Shown piece by piece: positions 31,131 to 38,618 of a stretch of DNA of 64,000 bases. The notes beneath the pieces are model-generated. The model saw only the letters and a program-made list of their open reading frames with translations, did not search any database and had not been told where the DNA came from. The DNA lies in IMG/VR virus record IMGVR_UViG_3300037358_000003, positions 1-64,000 of that record, one strand, 5' to 3'. This DNA comes from a virus. Made by a program: the position numbers and the translations under genes. Numbering within the stretch: position 1 is the first letter of the stretch; the number at the start of each line of letters is the position of its first letter.

Positions 31131-32177
31131 GTGAGTTACCCTAGTAGTGCCTGCGACCGTCCAGAATGGGCGCGACGGACCATGAACAGGGGACTTATGC
31201 CGCTCGACTACGGGATGCTGCTCACGGCGGTCCATCTTTCCAACGGGCGTAAGGCCCTTGGAACTGGGTTTTTCGTCACGGTTGAGAGCGAGGTGCCTGA
31301 GGGTGATCCCCACGGATATCTGGTGACCGCTTATCACGTCATTCACAAGGTGCCGAAGGTCTACGCCCAGGTGCCCAACGCCTTTGGCAATGGGGAGATT
31401 TACCCGCCGCGGCTCGTAGACAACTGGAAACGACCGCTAGGCGGGGTTGACATTGCCGTGGCGTCGTTTGAGGGTCCAGAGGATCACAACTACGTGGGTA
31501 TCCCGTTCGATCACATCATGCCCACGGCTGACGGGCTGATTTACCCCTACCTGGGTGCCCATATCTACTACCTCGGCCTCTTTGCACCAGCCCAGCGCAT
31601 GATGGCTAGGTCTGGCACTATCGGCGCTCTTGAGCAAACGGGATTGTCTGAGTCAATGGGCGACGCAAAGAAGGGTCTCAAGTACGGGGACTACCCCGTC
31701 CACCTAGTCGATTGTCGGTCTTATGGTGGCTTTAGTGGGTCGCCCTGCTTCGTAGAGTCGGGTCGTCCCGGTCTGCTGGTCGAGCCTCCACCTACCAACG
31801 CTCCCAAAGGCATTCAGTATCCCCCAATGGGGGTCATGCACTATTTCGCAACCCTCTGCGGAATGTTCGTTGCTCACTATGACGATGTTGGGAACAAGGT
31901 AACCAACCCCGCCGACGTGGTGAGCAAATACGGCGTTGGCATCATGTTGCGGGGTCAAGAGATCAAGGAGGCATTGATGGTTAAGGATTTCCAAACCGAA
32001 AGGCGCATCAAAGACGCCAAGGCTCGGGTCGAAGTCGAGCGGAATACAGTAAAGCCCAAGTTGGCAAGTGCGAATGATGGCGACGAGCTGACGGTCGGTG
32101 CGTTTGATGACGCCCTGCATCGCTCCACTCGCATCACAGCGCCGGACGAATCTGCTCCAGAAGGCTCAGGAACATAG
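31131..32177 (+). CDS. Trypsin-like serine peptidase, IS passenger
   Basis: The 348-residue frame has a chymotrypsin-fold triad in order: His in YLVTAYHVIHKVP, Asp in GGVDIAVASFEG, and Ser in YGGFSGSPCFVES. The oxyanion loop GFSGSP is typical of trypsin-2/DUF-type stand-alone peptidases. A charged helical tail follows (RRIKDAKARVEVERN). No signal peptide is seen, so it should act in the cytoplasm. GTG at 31131 is the first start; ATG at 31182 is an alternative. Passenger genes are known in some IS1595 groups; a protease passenger could be a defence or counter-defence gene, which is inference. Confidence 0.8.
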   Translation: MSYPSSACDRPEWARRTMNRGLMPLDYGMLLTAVHLSNGRKALGTGFFVTVESEVPEGDPHGYLVTAYHVIHKVPKVYAQVPNAFGNGEIYPPRLVDNWKRPLGGVDIAVASFEGPEDHNYVGIPFDHIMPTADGLIYPYLGAHIYYLGLFAPAQRMMARSGTIGALEQTGLSESMGDAKKGLKYGDYPVHLVDCRSYGGFSGSPCFVESGRPGLLVEPPPTNAPKGIQYPPMGVMHYFATLCGMFVAHYDDVGNKVTNPADVVSKYGVGIMLRGQEIKEALMVKDFQTERRIKDAKARVEVERNTVKPKLASANDGDELTVGAFDDALHRSTRITAPDESAPEGSGT

Positions 32178-33150
32178 GGTGAGCCTCCCCACGTCGGTTG
32201 TAACGCCAGGTGTATTCGTTGACGTACCCCTGGAGCCACTTGGTGCTGACGTGGTGGTGGGTGCCCACGATGCCAGTTTTCATGTTCGCCCAAAAGCCTT
32301 CGATCTGCTGGGTGTGGATCGCTCCATCCACGTAGATGCCCTTGGAGTGGTTGATCGTGTGGTGAGTGAACCCGTCGCTCTCCAGGCGGTCGTAAATCCG
32401 AGCGTCGTCGGTGTAGATCATGGTCCCATCTTCGACCTGATCGGCAATGTGCTCCATGATCGCGGCTTGGGGGTTCTTGGGGACCACGTAAGCGGCAACT
32501 TTGCCGTAGCGGGTGATCTCAGGCTTGGTCTTACCGTCCCGCAGGATGTGGTTGTTCCGCTCCACCATGCCAAACACGGGCACTTTCTTGTCATGCGACC
32601 ACTTGATCGCTGCCGACTGGCGACCGGCAGGAGACTTGCGAAACTCAGCCTTGTCGGAGTTCCGGGGCTTGCCGCCGATGTATGTCTCGTCCATCTCGAC
32701 CCGGCGCCCAAGCGACGTGTCATCCGGCCCCATGAGTTCGTTTCGGATCTTGGTGAACATCCTCCAGGCGGTTTTGTACGTCACCCCAAGGTCACGCTCC
32801 AGCTGCTTGGCCGAGATGCCGCACTTGGTCTGCGCCATCAGGAAAATGGCGTGAAACCAAAGCTGGAGCGACGTAGACGACTTGTGCATGATCGTCCCTG
32901 CCGTGGGGTGGATGTGATGCCCGCAGGAGTCACAGGAGTACGAGGGACGACTGGCGACCCGGTGGAACTTGCGAATCTCTCCACACTTGGGACAGTGCGC
33001 CCGCTCGGGGGTGTCCAGGGCGTAATGACGGCGCCACAGGTACTCAAGGCAGGCCGCATCGTCGGGAAAATCCCGCATGAAGTCCATAATCGTGTAGGTA
33101 GAGGTGCTCCCACCTGCTCTTTTGGAGTTATTCCGGTTACCTGGTGCCAT
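32134..33150 (-). CDS. IS1595/ISXO2-like transposase
   Basis: The 338-residue protein has an N-terminal zinc ribbon (AHCPKCGEIRKFHRVA, then YSCDSCGHHIHPTAGT), a helical region (ISAKQLERDLGVTYKTAWRM) and the ISXO2-like catalytic core: first Asp in RRVEMDETYIGGKPR, second in TMIYTDDARIYD, and the third acid/Asn region in HTQQIEGFWANMKTG. All motifs are present, so it is probably active. It starts 23 bp inside the right inverted repeat. Confidence 0.92.
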   Translation of the reverse strand: MAPGNRNNSKRAGGSTSTYTIMDFMRDFPDDAACLEYLWRRHYALDTPERAHCPKCGEIRKFHRVASRPSYSCDSCGHHIHPTAGTIMHKSSTSLQLWFHAIFLMAQTKCGISAKQLERDLGVTYKTAWRMFTKIRNELMGPDDTSLGRRVEMDETYIGGKPRNSDKAEFRKSPAGRQSAAIKWSHDKKVPVFGMVERNNHILRDGKTKPEITRYGKVAAYVVPKNPQAAIMEHIADQVEDGTMIYTDDARIYDRLESDGFTHHTINHSKGIYVDGAIHTQQIEGFWANMKTGIVGTHHHVSTKWLQGYVNEYTWRYNRRGEAHPMFLSLLEQIRPAL

Positions 33151-33172
33151 GGGATAAGAATACCATGAAATC

Positions 33173-33205
33173 TACCTACCGTCAAGGGATAATCCCCGAG
33201 ATTTC
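33173..33205 (-). repeat. Right inverted repeat and target duplication of the IS
   Basis: The 25-bp right inverted repeat ends with AAGGGATAATCCCC at 33197; GAGATTTC (33198-33205) repeats the left target sequence exactly. Confidence 0.9.
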
Positions 33206-33209
33206 AGAC

Positions 33210-33416
33210 GTGAGCGAGGGGGAGTCAGAGACGTTTGCCGAATGGCAATTCAGGGTCAAGCCGTTTCTGACTGCTCGCAACAAATGGATTGACGAAAACA
33301 TCCACTACATTTCTGGTCCGATTGAGTACAAATCGACATCTCCGTCAGTGTCGTTTCACATGCGTCCAGCGTTTTGGTTAGATGAGAATTGGGAGGCCCA
33401 TTGGGATGACGAATGA
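33210..33416 (+). CDS. 68-residue hypothetical protein next to the IS
   Basis: The GTG at 33210 (MSEGESETFAEWQFRVKPFL) is the natural start before the insertion, since it overlaps the stop of the restored mini-ORF as GTGA. The IS end now provides an in-frame upstream ATG at 33144 that could give an N-terminally extended protein. The IS probably separates this gene from its upstream promoter. Confidence 0.6.
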   Translation: MSEGESETFAEWQFRVKPFLTARNKWIDENIHYISGPIEYKSTSPSVSFHMRPAFWLDENWEAHWDDE

Positions 33417-33468
33417 AACTTACGATCCAATGTGCGGGCCAGTCTTGAGATAATGAGTGTGGATAGAC

Positions 33469-33732
33469 ATGTCTGACGGGCTTTCAGACGAACGGATCGT
33501 AGTGGGCACATCGTGGATTGACCAAGTGTGTGTTGACTGTGGCGAGCAAGCGTATTGGGTCTGTGTCGCTAATGGTTTCAATGAGGGTATGATTAAGGTG
33601 TCTCAATCACAGTACGACCATGAGAAAAAACAGCACGTCGTGGAGCAGATACCTGGTCGGTCGTTCCTGCACTTCAAGTGTGAGACGCATTACGTTGAGT
33701 GGATCGAACATATGACGCGTGGTGTAGAATAA
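33469..33732 (+). CDS. Hypothetical zinc-binding-like protein
   Basis: An 87-residue protein (MSDGLSDERIVVGTSWIDQV) with CVDCGEQAYWVCV and a distant FKCETHYVEW that could complete a zinc site. The DNA around the start (GTCTGACGGGCTTTCAGAC) is a shortened version of the start-associated element and an inverted repeat. Start at ATG 33469; GTG 33457 is possible. Confidence 0.6.
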   Translation: MSDGLSDERIVVGTSWIDQVCVDCGEQAYWVCVANGFNEGMIKVSQSQYDHEKKQHVVEQIPGRSFLHFKCETHYVEWIEHMTRGVE

Positions 33733-33882
33733 CTAACGGTGGTCAGAAAAGAGACTGACGAGTCGTAAAAACGGAGAATGGGACATTGGGGTCATTCCTG
33801 CGCTTGACGAATGGGCAGGTCACACCTGGTTGATACCTCACCCGCCACCATATTCACTTTTAACAAACCAAGGAGAACCAAG

Positions 33883-34065
33883 ATGACGCTGTCGGCTAAT
33901 CGAGTAGAGGGAACGCAGAACATCAAGGTCCGCACCACCTATGGACCCGTGACCAACGAGGTTGATGAGAACTTCCAGCATGTGCGAGGATTCCATACGC
34001 AGCTTGGTCAGATTCTTGATCAGATGGACGCGGAATACGCCCCGAAGCCTCCCGACTCTGTTTGA
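33883..34065 (+). CDS. 60-residue hypothetical protein
   Basis: The ATG at 33883 has AAGGAGA 6 nt upstream and encodes MTLSANRVEGTQNIKVRTTY. The 150 bp before it (33733-33882) hold no gene that I can support; a weak TTGATA/TATTCA pair at 33830-33856 is the only promoter-like sequence. Confidence 0.6.
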   Translation: MTLSANRVEGTQNIKVRTTYGPVTNEVDENFQHVRGFHTQLGQILDQMDAEYAPKPPDSV

Positions 34066-34071
34066 ATATTG

Positions 34072-34203
34072 ATGCTTTCAACCGTGACCAATCAGGCACT
34101 GTCCCATCAAATAACGAACAGTGCGGACATTACGGATATGCTAGTCGGCTTCTGTACCATTATACTTATTTGGCATAACTGGTATTTGCGCAGGGGAAGA
34201 TAA
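34072..34203 (+). CDS. 43-residue single-helix membrane protein
   Basis: Encodes MLSTVTNQALSHQITNSADI then MLVGFCTIILIWHNWYLRRG: one hydrophobic helix followed by a basic end, typical of inner-membrane microproteins. It ends within the start-associated element of the next gene. Confidence 0.5.
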   Translation: MLSTVTNQALSHQITNSADITDMLVGFCTIILIWHNWYLRRGR

Positions 34204-34223
34204 TAAAGTGTTGGATTTCCTTC
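34204..34223 (+). repeat. Start-associated element, copy 5
   Basis: TAAAGT, N5, ATTTCCTTC, ending directly before the ATG of the MT-A70 gene at 34224. The 5' part is degenerate. Confidence 0.55.
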
Positions 34224-34781
34224 ATGTTTGATGGACTCACGCCGCCCTACTCAACCATCGTGGCCGATCCTCCGTGGCAATACGGGTCGTGGGGGAAGCC
34301 GAGCAATCGACGGTTAGCGAAGTCGGCGGACACGATTTATCCACTCCCGTATCCGTCTATGACACTAGACGAGATCAAGTCACTTCCAGTGCAATCGCTA
34401 GCAGGTGATGACTGCGAGCTGTATTTGTGGACCACGCAGAAGTATCTATCGAACGCCTTTGACGTTCTTGGCGCATGGGGGTTTCGGTACTGTCAAATCC
34501 TGACGTGGTGTAAGCAACCAAGGGGTCTTGGGCAAGGTGGCGTTTACTGTCCCACCACCGAGTTCGTTTTATTGGGCAGACGGGGATGGATGCCCAAGGT
34601 GCGTCGTCAAGATTCGACGTGGTATCTCTGGAAACGACCAAATAACGCACACTCAAAAAAGCCACCAGAGTTCTTTGATCTCATTGAACAGACAACGACA
34701 GGACCGCGAGTTGAACTATTTGCCAGAGAACGCAGGGAAGGGTGGGACGCCTGGGGCGATGAGATAGAGTGTGTGGCATGA
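34224..34781 (+). CDS. MT-A70-type DNA N6-adenine methyltransferase
   Basis: The 185-residue protein has the catalytic STIVADPPWQYGS motif, LYLWTTQKYLSNAFDVLGAW, the Trp-rich block ILTWCKQPRGLGQGG, and a C-terminal RVELFARERREGWDAWGDE, as in MT-A70 family enzymes. These transfer a methyl group from AdoMet to adenine N6. It is the first of five methyltransferases within about 8.4 kb. Likely role is protection from host restriction or an epigenetic mark. Confidence 0.9.
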   Translation: MFDGLTPPYSTIVADPPWQYGSWGKPSNRRLAKSADTIYPLPYPSMTLDEIKSLPVQSLAGDDCELYLWTTQKYLSNAFDVLGAWGFRYCQILTWCKQPRGLGQGGVYCPTTEFVLLGRRGWMPKVRRQDSTWYLWKRPNNAHSKKPPEFFDLIEQTTTGPRVELFARERREGWDAWGDEIECVA

Positions 34782-35104
34782 ACGATGGTCACGCATCCTG
34801 GTGTTCTCCCGATGAAGAGTGTGATATGCCCATCCACGAGTGGACACGGGGATATGGGCACGAACCAATCAACGTGCCTGGTGGTCAGATGTGCGGCAAG
34901 TGCGAAGAGTCGTGGCCGTGTAATAATGTTGCCCCAATCCTGTTGCCGAGCAGTCCCGTGATAGTCGAACTAAACTCGGCGATTTTAGACATGACCGATC
35001 AAAATAAACGACTACTTGATGTATTGGCGGTCCTTGCCAACAGAACCGACAGTTTGCCTGATTGGGCTGAGCCGATGTTAGCCCCATATAGGCGGTTTGA
35101 ATGA
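34778..35104 (+). CDS. Hypothetical protein with N-terminal Cys motifs
   Basis: A 108-residue protein with WCSPDEECDMPIHEW and MCGKCEESWPC near the start and a helical second half (MTDQNKRLLDVLAVLANRTD). It overlaps the methyltransferase by 4 nt (ATGA). Function unknown. Confidence 0.6.
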   Translation: MNDGHASWCSPDEECDMPIHEWTRGYGHEPINVPGGQMCGKCEESWPCNNVAPILLPSSPVIVELNSAILDMTDQNKRLLDVLAVLANRTDSLPDWAEPMLAPYRRFE

Positions 35105-35130
35105 AAATCGTTATTTTACGTCATGGGTAA
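35101..35130 (+). CDS. Bridging mini-ORF MKIVILRHG
   Basis: A 9-codon ORF starts in the ATGA that ends the previous gene and stops 8 nt into the next gene at 35123. It coincides with start-associated element copy 6. Confidence 0.35.
   Translation: MKIVILRHG
35103..35122 (+). repeat. Start-associated element, copy 6
   Basis: GAAAAT, N5, TTTTACGTC, ending directly before the ATG at 35123. Confidence 0.65.
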
Positions 35131-35659
35131 GCGAAACTGGCTGGACAGGATCAACAACCCCGAAGAGGGTGACCGTGAACTCCTGCACGCCAAACTGCAC
35201 AAGTATTACTGGGACGAGTGGCACGCGGCATTGAAGGCGTATCTCAAAGATCCTCGTGACCCGAGCAACGCCATCTATTTTTTGGAGATGCATCCCGCGA
35301 ACCAGCGCCACGGCTTCGGTTCACCTGATGGGGCGTTCCACGAGAACATGTGGTGGGCGTGCGTCAAGGTCGATCCGGCCAGCAAGCATGTTGAGAACGA
35401 CAAGAGCCGCAATACGTTGACGCAGTTTTGGGTGGAGTGGGGTCCACACATGGAGGAATCCGAGTTCACCGACCGTGATCGAGAACTGGACGCGGTTCCG
35501 AAGGGTGGTTGTTCATCCCATGACTACCGTGTGGATACAGGCGCCGATACGTTTGAGGGCGCCCTGGTGAATCTGGCGCACAACATCTGGAAACTGTACG
35601 GAGAGAACGCCAGATGCGAGCACGACGGCAGCAGGCTTAAAAAGAAGGACCGCTGGTGA
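35123..35659 (+). CDS. Hypothetical protein
   Basis: A 178-residue protein (MGKRNWLDRINNPEEGDREL) rich in Trp and acidic residues, with a basic tail (GSRLKKKDRW). A Cys and two His occur in the last third (CSSHDY, CEHDG). No family recognised. It lies between methyltransferase and SLOG genes. Confidence 0.6.
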   Translation: MGKRNWLDRINNPEEGDRELLHAKLHKYYWDEWHAALKAYLKDPRDPSNAIYFLEMHPANQRHGFGSPDGAFHENMWWACVKVDPASKHVENDKSRNTLTQFWVEWGPHMEESEFTDRDRELDAVPKGGCSSHDYRVDTGADTFEGALVNLAHNIWKLYGENARCEHDGSRLKKKDRW

Positions 35660-35666
35660 CTCGTCT

Positions 35667-35686
35667 AGATATGCTCATTTTAAGAC
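35667..35686 (+). repeat. Start-associated element, copy 7
   Basis: AGATAT, N5, TTTTAAGAC, ending 1 nt before the ATG at 35688; the 5' half is degenerate. Confidence 0.5.
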
Positions 35687-35687
35687 G

Positions 35688-36203
35688 ATGCGCGTAGCTG
35701 TTACTGGTCACAGACCACAACATCTTAAACTTGAGGATGGCTACTGGATTCAGCATGAGTTCGACCGACTCATTAAGAAGATCAGACCAACGATTGCTAT
35801 CAGCGGCATGGCGTTGGGCGCTGATACTTGGTGGGCAAATGCAGCCGTGACAATGTTGCCACCTTACGGTCCAGTTTCGCTCCATGCCTATGTGCCATTT
35901 CCAGGACAAGATGAGCGGTGGCGGGAGGACGACAGGATCTTTTATCGCCAAATGTTGGCGCAAGCCACCGAGATCATTACCGTCTGCCTAGAATATTCAC
36001 CTGCAGCATTTGAGTTACGAAACCGAGCCATGATCGACAATTGTGACCTTCTGATTGCCGCCTGGAATGGCAAACGATCTGGTGGTACGTTTAACGCTGT
36101 TACCTATGCCAAGAAAAAGGACATGGATATCGTGTATGTTGATCCAGTGCGACGGGTGACCACCATCAGTCGTTCGTCCGAAAGCGCTGACTTTACGACG
36201 TGA
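35688..36203 (+). CDS. SLOG-fold protein (YpsA/DprA-like)
   Basis: The 171-residue protein opens MRVAVTGHRPQHL, followed by TIAISGMALGADTWWANAAV, HAYVPFPGQDERW, then NRAMIDNCDLLIAAWNGKRS and GGTFNAVTYAKKK. This is the SLOG Rossmann-like fold of the YpsA/DUF1273 group, with the G-x-R and G-A-D loops that bind nucleotide-derived ligands. SLOG proteins sense or process NAD-like or cytokinin-type nucleotides and occur in phage-bacteria conflict systems. Two more SLOG genes follow at 43539 and 44850. Confidence 0.75.
   Translation: MRVAVTGHRPQHLKLEDGYWIQHEFDRLIKKIRPTIAISGMALGADTWWANAAVTMLPPYGPVSLHAYVPFPGQDERWREDDRIFYRQMLAQATEIITVCLEYSPAAFELRNRAMIDNCDLLIAAWNGKRSGGTFNAVTYAKKKDMDIVYVDPVRRVTTISRSSESADFTT
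36180..36199 (+). repeat. Start-associated element, copy 8
   Basis: GAAAGC, N5, CTTTACGAC, ending directly before the GTG at 36200; it lies inside the 3' end of the SLOG gene. Confidence 0.7.
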
Positions 36204-36865
36204 TTTACTACGATCTAGACGGTATTACGATCCATCATGCGAACTGTGCTGATGTCATGGTGACTCCAAGCGATGTGGCTCTATTGCTCACTGATCCACC
36301 CTATGGAATCGCCTATAAGTCATCCGCTACTAGGTCTGTTTTGGCCACGTCCCGCGCAGCAGTCGAAATCGTAGGCGACGATAAACCATTTGACCCATCA
36401 TGGTTGCTGCAGTACCCACGAATAGTCCTGTGGGGTGCAAACCACTATGCTGATAAGCTGCCGCCGTCATCGTCGTGGGTCGTGTGGGATAAACTAAACG
36501 GACTCACTAGCGACAGAGACATTGGGTTTAACGACTCATCAGATTGTGAACTGGCGTGGACTAATATTGGTGGGCCAGCGCGTATTTTTTCGCATCGTTG
36601 GATTGGGATGTTACGCGATAGCGAGCGTGACAGGACTGGTTGGCATCCAACGCAAAAACCCGTGGCACTTATGTCTTGGATTTTGAGGGCGTGGACTAAA
36701 CCTGGGGATCTGGTGTACGATCCGTATATGGGGAGTGGCCCCGTAGCAGAGGCTTGCCATTTGGCTGGTCGTAGGTACGTTGGCGTGGAAATGAATGAGG
36801 GCTATTGCGAAAAGGCTGCCAGCAGACTAGCCCAAGGTGTGTTGGACATCTTCGCCAATGTTTGA
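36200..36865 (+). CDS. DNA adenine/cytosine-N4 methyltransferase (DPPY)
   Basis: The 221-residue protein has the catalytic LLLTDPPYGIAY near the N-terminus and the AdoMet motif YDPYMGSGPVAEACHLAGRR near the C-terminus, the beta-class order. TGWHPTQKPVALMSWIL is typical of small phage enzymes. It is a close relative of the gene at 39439, sharing MGSGPVA and KPVALM. GTG start overlapping the SLOG stop by 4 nt. Target site unknown. Confidence 0.88.
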   Translation: MIYYDLDGITIHHANCADVMVTPSDVALLLTDPPYGIAYKSSATRSVLATSRAAVEIVGDDKPFDPSWLLQYPRIVLWGANHYADKLPPSSSWVVWDKLNGLTSDRDIGFNDSSDCELAWTNIGGPARIFSHRWIGMLRDSERDRTGWHPTQKPVALMSWILRAWTKPGDLVYDPYMGSGPVAEACHLAGRRYVGVEMNEGYCEKAASRLAQGVLDIFANV

Positions 36866-36883
36866 AAGCTCCTGCTTTACTTC
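36864..36883 (+). repeat. Start-associated element, copy 9
   Basis: GAAAGC, N5, CTTTACTTC, ending 3 nt before the ATG at 36887. Confidence 0.65.
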
Positions 36884-36886
36884 AAA

Positions 36887-37528
36887 ATGACAAAACCTCG
36901 CCTTCTCGATCTTTTTTGCGGCGCTGGCGGCGCCGCTATGGGCTATTCGCGTGCTGGGTTTGACGTAATCGGCGTTGACATTAAGCATCAACCTAACTAT
37001 CCGTTTAGGTTTCACCAGATGGATGCGTTACGAGCATTGGGGGTTGATGAATTCCGCGAGAACTTCGATGCGATTCATGCTTCGCCGCCGTGCCAGGCGT
37101 ACAGCTCTGCAACCGCAGACCACTCCAAGCATCCCGACCTTTACGAACCCACGAGGAAGAGACTAGAGGCCGTAGGGCTGCCATGGGTGATTGAGAACGT
37201 CATTGGCGCTCCGTATCGCCAGGGAATTGTCCTGTGTGGGTCCATGTTCGGTCTAGAGATTTACCGGCACCGCAACTTTGAGTCGTCGTTTCTGATGATG
37301 CCACCCCACTGTCGCCACTCCGAATTCGGGCGTCCATACACGATCACTGGGCATTTGAGTACGGAGCAGGAATACAGGCACTCCAAAAAACCATCTCGCC
37401 AACAGGCTGTCGAGATCATGGGGATGCCGTGGGCGACCTGGGACGAGGCCGTTTTGGCCATTCCGCCAGCGTATACGGAGTGGATCGGCACACGCCTGAT
37501 GGAATATCTGTCGCAAGTAGCCGTTTGA
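36887..37528 (+). CDS. DNA cytosine-5 methyltransferase
   Basis: The 213-residue protein has motif I (RLLDLFCGAGGAAMGYSRAG), the catalytic Cys in HASPPCQAYSS (motif IV) and PWVIENVIGAPY (motif VI). It is shorter than typical bacterial Dcm enzymes (over 300 residues), so its target-recognition region must be small. It is the last gene of its block; a leaderless promoter follows. Likely role: modification of phage DNA against host restriction. Confidence 0.88.
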   Translation: MTKPRLLDLFCGAGGAAMGYSRAGFDVIGVDIKHQPNYPFRFHQMDALRALGVDEFRENFDAIHASPPCQAYSSATADHSKHPDLYEPTRKRLEAVGLPWVIENVIGAPYRQGIVLCGSMFGLEIYRHRNFESSFLMMPPHCRHSEFGRPYTITGHLSTEQEYRHSKKPSRQQAVEIMGMPWATWDEAVLAIPPAYTEWIGTRLMEYLSQVAV

Positions 37529-37544
37529 CCTGCATGTTTACCTG

Positions 37545-37573
37545 TTGACAATTGATGTGCCGAGGCGCATAAT
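37545..37573 (+). promoter_or_regulatory. Leaderless promoter P1
   Basis: TTGACA, 17 bp, CATAAT, and an ATG 6 nt further (37580), so the transcript should begin at the start codon. Confidence 0.8.
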
Positions 37574-37579
37574 ATGTAT

Positions 37580-37786
37580 ATGGCTACTACATACAAGGCA
37601 ACCAACGGAAGAACCTTCAGAGAGAACGCAGATGACAGTCTCGTTTGCGCCCATCGGGATCTGAGCGTCTGCGACGAGTGCGAGGCTCAGACCACAGAAC
37701 TGACGGAATGCTATGGTAACTACTACTGGGACCCCAACGGGGAACTCATGATGGCGTTGCAGTCAGATCTGACAGAAGATGACTGA
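37580..37786 (+). CDS. Small Cys-containing protein, leaderless
   Basis: A 68-residue protein (MATTYKATNGRTFRENADDS) with CAHRDLSVCDECEAQT, a possible zinc site, and an acidic end. I take ATG 37580 rather than 37574 because it fits the predicted mRNA 5' end. Confidence 0.6.
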   Translation: MATTYKATNGRTFRENADDSLVCAHRDLSVCDECEAQTTELTECYGNYYWDPNGELMMALQSDLTEDD

Positions 37787-37982
37787 ATGCGAGTGGTTCT
37801 ACAAATGCCACGACGAAAGCGTGGCCGTGGTTGAGCATCCGACTGTTGGTGATGTAGAAATCTGCCATCGCCACCTTGATTGGATTCAGGCGGATTGGAG
37901 TCCTACCAAAATGGTACCACCACTAGCCGCCAAGCATGCTGCTCGCCTGGCTCAGAACTTGGAGAATTTGACCGATGTCTGA
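37779..37982 (+). CDS. 67-residue hypothetical protein
   Basis: Encodes MTECEWFYKCHDESVAVVEH then EICHRHLDWIQADW, a Cys/His set that could bind one metal. Overlaps both neighbours by 8 nt. Confidence 0.6.
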   Translation: MTECEWFYKCHDESVAVVEHPTVGDVEICHRHLDWIQADWSPTKMVPPLAAKHAARLAQNLENLTDV

Positions 37983-38415
37983 ATACGTGGGCTTTACGAC
38001 ACAGGGTGAAGAAACGTTCCTGCGAGACTGGGCATCCCGAAACAAGTCCATCTATGAAAACGAGGGCAGCTGTGGATTCGGACGTGATTGCGTGGGAATC
38101 ACCAGCGGTCAGGTGTGGATTGATCTTGGTCCAACGGTCACCAAGCAGTTTGAGGGTGCGTTGGCGTCGGACACCTACGAAGACCAAGAGATTGACGGGG
38201 ACGCTTGGCCACCAGAAGGCGTGGACGACGCGTATCACAAGCACGACTGCTTGGCTGTGCTGGGTCATGGTCCGGCCGCCGTTCATCAACTTTATTTGTG
38301 GGTTAAGAATCTGGACTCCCACGGATTTGTGGTGAAGAAGGCAACGCGCTCCACGAAGGACATTTACGACGCCCTGCTGCACGGTGGCGACTACGTTTAC
38401 TTGGAGAAGGCGTGA
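37975..38415 (+). CDS. Hypothetical protein
   Basis: A 146-residue protein that begins MSEYVGFTTQGEETFLRDWA; its first codons are read from start-associated element copy 10. It has no known motif. The C-terminal TKDIYDALLHGGDYVYLEKA is conserved in style with other small actinophage proteins. Confidence 0.6.
   Translation: MSEYVGFTTQGEETFLRDWASRNKSIYENEGSCGFGRDCVGITSGQVWIDLGPTVTKQFEGALASDTYEDQEIDGDAWPPEGVDDAYHKHDCLAVLGHGPAAVHQLYLWVKNLDSHGFVVKKATRSTKDIYDALLHGGDYVYLEKA
37981..38000 (+). repeat. Start-associated element, copy 10
   Basis: GAATAC, N5, CTTTACGAC, starting 6 nt after the A of the ATG at 37975, read as coding sequence. Confidence 0.6.
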
Positions 38416-38618
38416 TGGCCGAAAGTAGCCCTATTCAGACGCCAGCGAAGGACATGCTTGACCTTTGGGATCGCCTGACTACCGCAAGATCAAAACTCAA
38501 CATGATGGCAGATGATGCTATCTTGGATGGCAGCGAGGATGTTGATCGACTACAGGGTAAGGCCGAGGGTATTGGACTTGCGTTGTCCTATCTGGATGAG
38601 GTGATTCGGGAACGATGA
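38415..38618 (+). CDS. 67-residue helical protein
   Basis: Begins MAESSPIQTPAKDMLDLWDR, with the MAES..IQT opening produced by the start-associated element, followed by an amphipathic helix. Function unknown. Confidence 0.6.
   Translation: MAESSPIQTPAKDMLDLWDRLTTARSKLNMMADDAILDGSEDVDRLQGKAEGIGLALSYLDEVIRER
38421..38440 (+). repeat. Start-associated element, copy 11
   Basis: GAAAGT, N5, TATTCAGAC, starting 6 nt after the A of the ATG at 38415. Confidence 0.8.

Larger units (their letters stand above)
31102..33197. mobile_element. IS1595-family element with a protease passenger
   Basis: The 2,096-bp element is bounded by 25-bp inverted repeats (two mismatches) and an 8-bp direct repeat, GAGATTTC, the target size known for IS1595. 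It holds two convergent genes that overlap by 44 bp at their 3' ends: a trypsin-like protease on the plus strand and an ISXO2-like transposase on the minus strand. Its codon use looks more GC-rich than the surrounding phage genes. Removing it with one target copy restores a bridging mini-ORF and the next gene start, so it appears to be a recent insertion. Confidence 0.9.

Noticed and set aside
32098-33168. Long plus-strand open frame of 356 codons
   Set aside because: It is antisense to the transposase gene, which has all family motifs; high GC keeps the opposite frame open.
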